Positions 58,440 to 64,000 of a stretch of 64,000 nt of DNA are shown here, one piece after another (within the stretch, counting starts at the first letter, position 1; each line of letters starts with the position of its first letter). Source of the stretch: CAYRYU01 sp964428355 (GTDB lineage: Bacteria > Muiribacteriota > Ozemobacteria > Ozemobacterales > Ozemobacteraceae). A model generated the notes under the pieces. That model was not told the DNA's origin and ran no database searches. It saw only the letters and a list, made by a program, of their open reading frames with translations. Location of the stretch: positions 1 to 64,000 of the forward strand of contig CAYRYU010000025.1 of the NCBI GenBank assembly GCA_964428355.1, given 5' to 3'. The translations under genes were made by a program, and so were the position numbers.

Positions 58440-59210
58440 TCAGGGTTCCGGGGATTCCCCAAGGACGATCCCTCTCCATTCCCATCCGTTATTGACCTTG
58501 TGGAGGGCGAACTGGATGTTGGTGTGGCCGTCCATGTCCTTCCAGCCGTGGGTATTCAGGAACAGAACGGATTCGCCGGCTTGAATCCTCTTTTTCAGGT
58601 CGTCCCGGTTGTCCCATGTGACTTTCTCACCCCGTGACTTTTCGATGAACCCAAGGAGTTCCTCGCGGCTGGTAGGCTCGAGCTCGCTTTGCCACCATCC
58701 CACGTAGACATCGACGTGTGAAAGGGTAACCTCCAGGGAACCCTGGTCCTTCTTCTCGAGGGCTGAAAAAAGCTGCTCCGCAAGCCTGACAGGATCGGAC
58801 GCAAGCCAGGTCCGCTTTCCCCCTGCCCGAAGCCAGGCCAGCTTCGATTTGACAACATCGGAAAAGGTCCGTGAATTCTCCTCCTCCATCCGGAGTGCCC
58901 CGAAATCCTTCTCGACCCTCTCGAACCACTTCTTCGACCGGTCGAAATCACCGTTCTCGCAAAAGTGGTTGGCCAGGGCGACCATCAACTGCCCGATCAC
59001 GTTCGAATCAGAGCCCACCTTGTCCTTCGCCGCTTTTTCGAGAATCCCTTCGGCTTCGGAAGCTGAACCTTTATAAAGTGCTTCGTAGAAGGAGTTTTCG
59101 ATTCCACCGAGAGCTTCTTCGAGCACAGTCTCCCCCGTTTGCCCAAACAGCGGAAACGCGACGGAAACGACGAGGAAAACCGTTACCAGGAACCTTCCTG
59201 AAACCACCAT
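58440..59210 (-). CDS. Secreted protein of unknown function
   Basis: A 256-residue protein from ATG 59210, which follows GGAGG; the frame extends 20 codons further but without a ribosome site. The signal peptide ends FPLFGQTGE. The first half is helical, with a TPR-like unit (QLMVALANHFCENGDFDRSKKWFERVEKDFG). The second half has a beta-rich end (VLFLNTHGWKDMDGHTNIQFALHKVNNGWEWRGIVLG), perhaps an NTF2-like or DUF4878-like fold. It converges on the SH3 gene with 7 bp between stops, where ACCCT-TGATC-AGGGT could form a small shared hairpin. Confidence 0.7.
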   Translation of the reverse strand: MVVSGRFLVTVFLVVSVAFPLFGQTGETVLEEALGGIENSFYEALYKGSASEAEGILEKAAKDKVGSDSNVIGQLMVALANHFCENGDFDRSKKWFERVEKDFGALRMEEENSRTFSDVVKSKLAWLRAGGKRTWLASDPVRLAEQLFSALEKKDQGSLEVTLSHVDVYVGWWQSELEPTSREELLGFIEKSRGEKVTWDNRDDLKKRIQAGESVLFLNTHGWKDMDGHTNIQFALHKVNNGWEWRGIVLGESPEP

Positions 59211-59353
59211 ACGGACCTCCCCAAAATTTTGAAGAAGCAATATGATACTTCCCCGGGTATCCAAGCGCAATAGAGATGAGCGGAACGTGGATTACAAAAC
59301 CACGGATGCAGCCAGGCATTTTCCCAGGGCTCCCAAGGCAGAATTCGGTTTGA

Positions 59354-61624
59354 TCAATCCCAGCGAAGCACGGAAAACAGGTTCGAATAGTCGTCCGTCC
59401 AAACGGGATGGTTGGGATCCTCCATTGCCGGTTGCCAGCCGGAATCCTGCAGAAGGCGGCCGAAATCCTCTTTTCGTCGGGCTGCCATGACCCAATGCGA
59501 CCGGAAAACATACGGGGCGTCCTCCTCATACTTCATCATGGGGGCGGGAGGTTCGAAGGAATTGCTGTAAACGCTCATTCCCATCGCCTTGCCAAGGTTT
59601 CCCAGCACGGGCTCCAGATCGAGATACCGGTTCGAGATATGGAAAACGAGTATTCCGTCGGGTTTCAGCTTTCGGAAAAACAGTTCAAGCGCTTCCCTCG
59701 TCAATAAATGGACCGGGATCGAATCGGAAAAGTAGGCATCGAAAACGAGGATCTCATACTCCGAGTCCGGTTCCTGCCGTAATGACATCCTTCCATCACC
59801 CAGTACAACCCGGATTTTCCCCTCTGCCTCGGCAAGGAAGGAAAAATACCGGGTGTCGGAAGCAATCCGGGCAATGACGGGGTCGATCTCGAAAAAGACG
59901 AACTCCTGGAAGGGACGGGAGAATGCGGCCATTGCACCCGTCCCCAGGCCGACGATCCCCACCTTCTTCGCCCGCCGGAGGAAGCGAAACTCCTTGAATA
60001 TTCCCGCAATCGGGCTGTCGGGCGGGTAGTAGAAGAGGGGGGTCCGGGTCTTTCCCGGTTCGATGCACTGCCCTCCGTGGTGGATGTTTCCATGTTGAAG
60101 CAGGTGGTGCCTTCCGCTGAAACTCCGGATGACCTGCATGCTGCCGAAGAAACTTCGCGCCTGGATGAGCGCAGAAGGGGAGGACGTCACGAACATGATG
60201 CTGATGGCGATGGTTCCCGCGAAGAAGACCCCCCAGCCCCTTCGCCGGAAACAGAGGTTCCATAGCCCGGCTCCACCGAGAAAGACCATGAATGCCTTCT
60301 CCGAACCTGCGATTTGGAAGGAAAGCCCCCCGTTGCTCCAGAACGTTACCCAGACCAGGACCGCGACTGCGCCCCAGGCCAGATACTCCTTCTTTCGTCC
60401 ACCCGGCTCCTCCTGTGGCGACGAAGGGAGGAAGAGGGACGCGAGCATGAAGACAAGGGGATACTCCATCACCGTCCGGAAAAGCTTCGGCGAGACCAGA
60501 CCGTTGAAGATTCCCCCGAGAAGTCCACCCAGCGAAATCCAGATGTAGAACGCGGTCAAACGGGAGGCTCGGGGCCGTCTCGATACGAGAAAGCCGTGGA
60601 AGGTCATCCCCCCGGTGAAGCACAGCATCATCGCGAGCCCCCCCGACAACCAGATGGGGGAAAAAATGTCCTCCATCAGAATGGGAAAGTAGATGCAGAG
60701 GGTTCCAGCGAAGAGATTCCCAAAGAGCTCGGGGGTTCCGAAACTCACGGAGGAGAATGTGAGGATGAACGTCAGAAGATACAAGCCCAGAGGAAGGACC
60801 CAGAGGAGAGGTATCTGTGCGATCTCTCCGGTGACGTGCGCGGTGGTTCCCAGCATCAGGCTGGAGGGAATGAAACTCGCCAGCACCCATTGGAAGACCC
60901 GGCCCCAACCTTCCGGGGGCTCTCCATCTTGCTGTCCCCCGCCGGGAGTCGTTCCAGGTTCACCCGGTATGGGTAACCCTTCTCCCGTGGTCGCATTTCC
61001 TTCGGCCTTGCTTTCCGGTCCTCCAGGGGATTGCCTTCGTGAAGCGAAAAAGGCGCATCCCCCGGCCATCAGAACGAACACGACGTAGGCCCAATTCCAT
61101 GCCAACCGTTGGCCCTGGGTCGTCAATCCGGGTTCGATCAGGAGGGGATAGGAGGCCAGCCCCAGCAGGCTCCCGGCGTTGCTTGCACCGAAAAGAAACC
61201 AGGGCTCCCGCTCCACTCCTCCGGAACGGGCTTGGGAAAACCACTTCTGAAGCACCGGGGAGGTCATCGAAAGGGCCAGGAAAGGAGTCCCCACGGTCGT
61301 TCCGAGAAACCGGAAAATCCACCAGACGGGGTGGTCGACGACATCTCCGGGAGGCTCGATGGCTGTTCCCTCAGGAAGGAGCGGGATGGTTGCCAGAAGA
61401 AGAGCGAAATGTACCAGGGGATGGCGTTCAGACCCGAAAATTCTGACCAGGAAGTGGGCGGCGACGTATCCAGCCAGGAGAAGCGACTGGAAAGCAAGGG
61501 AACAAGTGATCCAGACCGCCGGAGCCCCGCCCAACGAAGGAAGCAGAAGCTTCCCGATCATCGGCTGGACAAGGAAGAGAAGGAACGCGCTCCAGAAGGA
61601 GGCCAGTGAAAACAACCAGGTCAT
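59354..61624 (-). CDS. Fused MFS-like/spermidine synthase-like membrane protein
   Basis: A 756-residue protein. Residues 1-520 hold about 12-14 TM helices, opening with SAFLLFLVQPMIGKLLLPSLGG, typical of the fused MFS/spermidine synthase family. A Gly/Pro-rich loop lies near 200-235. Residues about 555-750 form a spermidine-synthase-like Rossmann domain: VGIVGLGTGAMAAF, VFFEIDPVIARIA, LVFDAYFSDSIPVHLLT. The substrate of these fused proteins is generally unknown, and a true polyamine role is doubtful without the upstream pathway. It stands alone between two secreted-protein genes. Confidence 0.88.
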   Translation of the reverse strand: MTWLFSLASFWSAFLLFLVQPMIGKLLLPSLGGAPAVWITCSLAFQSLLLAGYVAAHFLVRIFGSERHPLVHFALLLATIPLLPEGTAIEPPGDVVDHPVWWIFRFLGTTVGTPFLALSMTSPVLQKWFSQARSGGVEREPWFLFGASNAGSLLGLASYPLLIEPGLTTQGQRLAWNWAYVVFVLMAGGCAFFASRRQSPGGPESKAEGNATTGEGLPIPGEPGTTPGGGQQDGEPPEGWGRVFQWVLASFIPSSLMLGTTAHVTGEIAQIPLLWVLPLGLYLLTFILTFSSVSFGTPELFGNLFAGTLCIYFPILMEDIFSPIWLSGGLAMMLCFTGGMTFHGFLVSRRPRASRLTAFYIWISLGGLLGGIFNGLVSPKLFRTVMEYPLVFMLASLFLPSSPQEEPGGRKKEYLAWGAVAVLVWVTFWSNGGLSFQIAGSEKAFMVFLGGAGLWNLCFRRRGWGVFFAGTIAISIMFVTSSPSALIQARSFFGSMQVIRSFSGRHHLLQHGNIHHGGQCIEPGKTRTPLFYYPPDSPIAGIFKEFRFLRRAKKVGIVGLGTGAMAAFSRPFQEFVFFEIDPVIARIASDTRYFSFLAEAEGKIRVVLGDGRMSLRQEPDSEYEILVFDAYFSDSIPVHLLTREALELFFRKLKPDGILVFHISNRYLDLEPVLGNLGKAMGMSVYSNSFEPPAPMMKYEEDAPYVFRSHWVMAARRKEDFGRLLQDSGWQPAMEDPNHPVWTDDYSNLFSVLRWD

Positions 61625-61756
61625 GGGCAGGGATTTGGGCCCATTCCAACGAGTCGCGAAGAAGGTGGGACGTGCATCCCAAACCGAAAGGGAGGCCTGC
61701 CCTTCCGTTGGAGATTACCGTTCTCTGCCCTCCCCGTCACCGCCCGGGAAATCCGG

Positions 61757-62449
61757 TCATTTTGCGAAAACGATCTTGTCGTAGGGAGAAAGCGTCTGAT
61801 ACTTTCCCTGGATCTTTTCGGGGGGGACGCAGACGAAGGAAATGACGATCTTTCCCCTCTTGAAACGGAATTTCTCCAGGACCAGATTGCCCGCCTTGTC
61901 TTTTTCGATGAAAAATTTCCCCTCCAATGGGTTCTTCCCGGGGCGGGTTATGTTGTACTCGAAATTCTTTCCTGCCGCCTTGCCCGCGGCCTGGACAGTC
62001 AATTCAGTCTGGTTGATCTTGAACGGCGCCGTCAGGAAGCCGCCGATGCTGCCGTCGCGAACCATTCCGAGCAGCTCGACCATGTCCTTGATCTGCGCCT
62101 GTTGCTCAGGCTCGAAGCCGTCGAACCACGAGTAGACCTCGGAAACGGTGGAAACGGCCCCGCCCTTGGTCGAGAATACCAGGTTCACCCTGAAGGCGTA
62201 GAAGGATTTCTTCTTTTCGGGATGCTTGACGCACGCATGAAGAATGACCTGCTGCTGCCCATCGGGCATGGTCATGAAATATCCGAGGGCGCAACCCAGT
62301 TCTTCGAATCCTTTTTTCACGGACCCGCGATACTGGGCGTTGATCTCGAAACACTCCAGTTTTCCCTCTTGTGCCATTGCCGGAAAAGCTCCGGAAACGA
62401 CTCCAAGTATGACCGCCAATACCAGGAAAATCCTTTTTGTACCGAACAT
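61757..62449 (-). CDS. Secreted protein of unknown function
   Basis: A 230-residue protein from ATG 62449, which follows GGGAGGG; the longer frame crosses a promoter. The signal peptide ends GAFPAMAQ. The mature protein has three Cys and a mixed alpha/beta pattern; no family is recognised. A sigma-70 promoter is at 62481-62509. It may be part of an outer-envelope set with the other small secreted proteins in the window, but nothing in the sequence shows its role. Confidence 0.7.
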   Translation of the reverse strand: MFGTKRIFLVLAVILGVVSGAFPAMAQEGKLECFEINAQYRGSVKKGFEELGCALGYFMTMPDGQQQVILHACVKHPEKKKSFYAFRVNLVFSTKGGAVSTVSEVYSWFDGFEPEQQAQIKDMVELLGMVRDGSIGGFLTAPFKINQTELTVQAAGKAAGKNFEYNITRPGKNPLEGKFFIEKDKAGNLVLEKFRFKRGKIVISFVCVPPEKIQGKYQTLSPYDKIVFAK

Positions 62450-62480
62450 GGTTCCCTCCCTCAGGTTCATCGATGCCTTG

Positions 62481-62509
62481 GAGATACCATTCCCACCGGC
62501 AAATGTCAA
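62481..62509 (-). promoter_or_regulatory. Sigma-70-type promoter
   Basis: On the minus strand TTGACA, exactly 17 bases, then TATCTC. It lies about 30 bases upstream of the ATG at 62449 and separates this gene from hflX. Confidence 0.65.
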
Positions 62510-62591
62510 ACCCCCTTCCCGGGAAAACCTTATGGGTCAGACATTCCGGGAGGTACGAAGGGTGACTTCTTACGCGGTCCCACTGAAAATG

Positions 62592-63857
62592 TCAGCGGCG
62601 GAATTGGGTCACCCTTGGAAGAAATGCATTGGGAAGCTCGACGTCCATCCGAAGGAGGCCCTCCTCCCATTCCTGTTTTTCCACCCGTCCGAGCGCGAAG
62701 ATATCCTTCACGAGGGGATGATTTCCCGGCATTTCGAGCGTTACCCTCAGGAAGTTCCGCTTCACGACTTCGTCCATTACCCCCTTGAGCTGCTCGAGGT
62801 TTTCGCCCGTTCGCGCGGAGATGAAAACCGCTCCTGGAAACTCGCGGGAAAGCGCTTCCCGGTTGTGGGGAACGGGCCGGTCGCACTTGTTGAAAACCCA
62901 GATCCTTTCCTGGCCTGGAACCTGCAGCTGCCGCAGCACCTCATCGACTGCCTCCAACCGCTCCCGGACGTAAGGGCAGGAGACGTCCGTGACTATCACG
63001 GCTACCTGCGAATGAACGACGTTCTCGAGGGTTGCCCGGAACGCTTTGACCAGGTGGTGGGGGAGCTTCCGGATGAAACCGACGGTGTCCGAGACGATTC
63101 CATGACGGCCGCTCCTGAGAACCACTTTGCGGGCGGTGGGATCGAGGGTGGTGAAAAGGCCGTCATGGACTTTTACCCGGCTTCCGCTGAGGGCGTTCAA
63201 AAGCGTCGACTTGCCTGCGTTGGTGTAGCCCACGAGGGAAAACAGCGGGGAAAAACTCTCGGTCCTCTTTTTCCGCTGCGTGTCCCGGTCCTGGACAACC
63301 TTGTCCAGTTCCTCCTGGAGTTTCTGGATCTTTATCTTGAGCACCCGCCGGTCGGTCTCGATCTTCATTTCGCCGGGGCCTTTGGTCCCGATTCCGCCTC
63401 GCTGCCGGGACAGGTCGGAGTATCCCCCGGTCAACCGGACGAGGCGATACTGCAAGCCCGCGAGCTCCACCTGGAGCTTTCCCTCCCGGCTGGTGGCGTG
63501 GGATGAGAAGATGCCCAGGATCAGGCTCGATCGGTCGGACACCGTAACCCCGTCGCCGATCCCCTCCTCGAGCCGCCGAAGCTGGAACGCGGTCAACTCG
63601 TCGTCCGCGATGACCTCGTCCGCTTCCTTCTGCCGAACCAGTTGGGCGAGCTCCGCGATCTTCCCCTTCCCAAGATACATCGTCCGCTCCGCCCGTTCAC
63701 GCTTCTGGACAAGGGATCCGACCACCTCCCCTCCGAGGGTCTTTACGAGATCCTCCAGCTCCTCGAGGGAAAATGCGGTTTCCTCGTCGGTCTGGTCCGG
63801 GAGCTGGACCGCGATCGTGATGATCCGGGGAGGCCTGTTTGACCGGGTTTCTTTCAT
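62592..63857 (-). CDS. hflX: GTPase HflX
   Basis: A 421-residue protein from ATG 63857; an extended frame runs through the upstream zinc-ribbon gene and is rejected. The N-terminal HflX domain includes EVIADDELTAFQLRRLEE and GGIGTKGPGEMKIETDRR, followed by a helical linker. The G domain has GYTNAGKST (G1), TTLDPTAR (G2), SDTVGFI (G3), NKCD (G4) and ISA (G5). HflX binds the 50S subunit and splits stalled ribosomes under stress. It begins five bases after the zinc-ribbon gene, so the two are probably co-transcribed. Confidence 0.95.
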   Translation of the reverse strand: MKETRSNRPPRIITIAVQLPDQTDEETAFSLEELEDLVKTLGGEVVGSLVQKRERAERTMYLGKGKIAELAQLVRQKEADEVIADDELTAFQLRRLEEGIGDGVTVSDRSSLILGIFSSHATSREGKLQVELAGLQYRLVRLTGGYSDLSRQRGGIGTKGPGEMKIETDRRVLKIKIQKLQEELDKVVQDRDTQRKKRTESFSPLFSLVGYTNAGKSTLLNALSGSRVKVHDGLFTTLDPTARKVVLRSGRHGIVSDTVGFIRKLPHHLVKAFRATLENVVHSQVAVIVTDVSCPYVRERLEAVDEVLRQLQVPGQERIWVFNKCDRPVPHNREALSREFPGAVFISARTGENLEQLKGVMDEVVKRNFLRVTLEMPGNHPLVKDIFALGRVEKQEWEEGLLRMDVELPNAFLPRVTQFRR

Positions 63858-63862
63858 CTTGC

Positions 63863-64000
63863 TCACTCCGTGGCGGAAATCTTGCGCGCCCCGCACAAGG
63901 AACAGAAGCGCCCCCCTTCGGTTTCCCGACCGCAGGCGGCGCAGATCCACTTCGAGTCCTCTCCCTCCGAGTCGGCTTCGAGAACCCGGAGCCACATCTC
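63863..64000 (-). CDS. Zinc-ribbon protein (5' partial or very small)
   Basis: On the minus strand an open frame enters from the right window edge and ends at TGA 63863-63865. It encodes 45 residues from a possible ATG at 63997, with two Cys pairs (CAAC and CSLC, in CAACGRETEGGRFCSLCGAR), the pattern of a double zinc ribbon. It is followed by hflX after five bases. Whether the ATG is the true start or the gene continues to the right cannot be told. Confidence 0.6.
   Translation of the reverse strand, partial: EMWLRVLEADSEGEDSKWICAACGRETEGGRFCSLCGARKISATE

Overview
The window looks like chromosomal DNA of an uncultured, diderm (Gram-negative-type) bacterium with moderately high GC. A TonB-dependent receptor, lipoproteins and a Tat-exported protein imply an outer membrane. 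Most genes show no close family match beyond general folds. Type IV (pseudo)pilin genes, large sensor phosphatases and many secreted proteins of unknown function suggest a poorly sampled lineage. A candidate phylum such as Riflebacteria/Ozemobacteria fits the style, but this is inference and cannot be checked here. I saw no rRNA, tRNA, CRISPR array, insertion sequence or phage genes.

Layout. 1-4068: 5'-partial DUF2339 membrane protein that begins in a 60-bp tandem repeat. 4131-6603 (minus): pseudopilin cassette 1, diverging from a three-gene secreted-protein operon (6912-13636) that has a near-perfect sigma-54 promoter and ends in a 1591-residue surface protein. 13891-19387: Hpt protein and CheY-like regulator facing an operon of TonB-dependent receptor, YfiR/DUF4154 protein and hybrid histidine kinase. 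19556-26306: HAD phosphatase coupled to pseudopilin cassette 2, a second large secreted protein and a TPR/HEAT-repeat protein. 26374-32576 (minus): two very large SpoIIE/PP2C-type sensor phosphatases. 32837-37501: DUF1343 (NamZ-like) protein coupled to pseudopilin cassette 3. 37602-39491: LtaS-like phosphotransferase. 39632-46045: zinc-ribbon protein, CheR, Nudix hydrolase, a giant TPR protein and a fibronectin/beta-helix lipoprotein. 46340-48942: two Flp-type pilins, each with a sigma-54 promoter, flanking a DUF362/terpene-cyclase-like pair. 48979-57308: five GT-C-type membrane glycosyltransferases. 57440-64000: SH3-domain protein, secreted proteins, fused MFS/spermidine synthase-like protein, HflX and a partial zinc-ribbon gene.

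The most interesting theme is a dispersed pilus-tip or pseudopilus system. There are three minor-pilin cassettes, each a V-like, W/J-like and X/K-like set read through 1-4 bp overlaps. Each is coupled or adjacent to a different accessory gene: a sigma-54 secreted operon, a periplasmic HAD phosphatase, or an apparently inactive NamZ-like protein. Two cassettes lie beside large secreted proteins whose C-termini align with each other. The third carries its large domain fused to the X-like pilin. Flp pilins elsewhere in the window share the sigma-54 promoter type with the adhesin operon, suggesting common regulation of surface structures.
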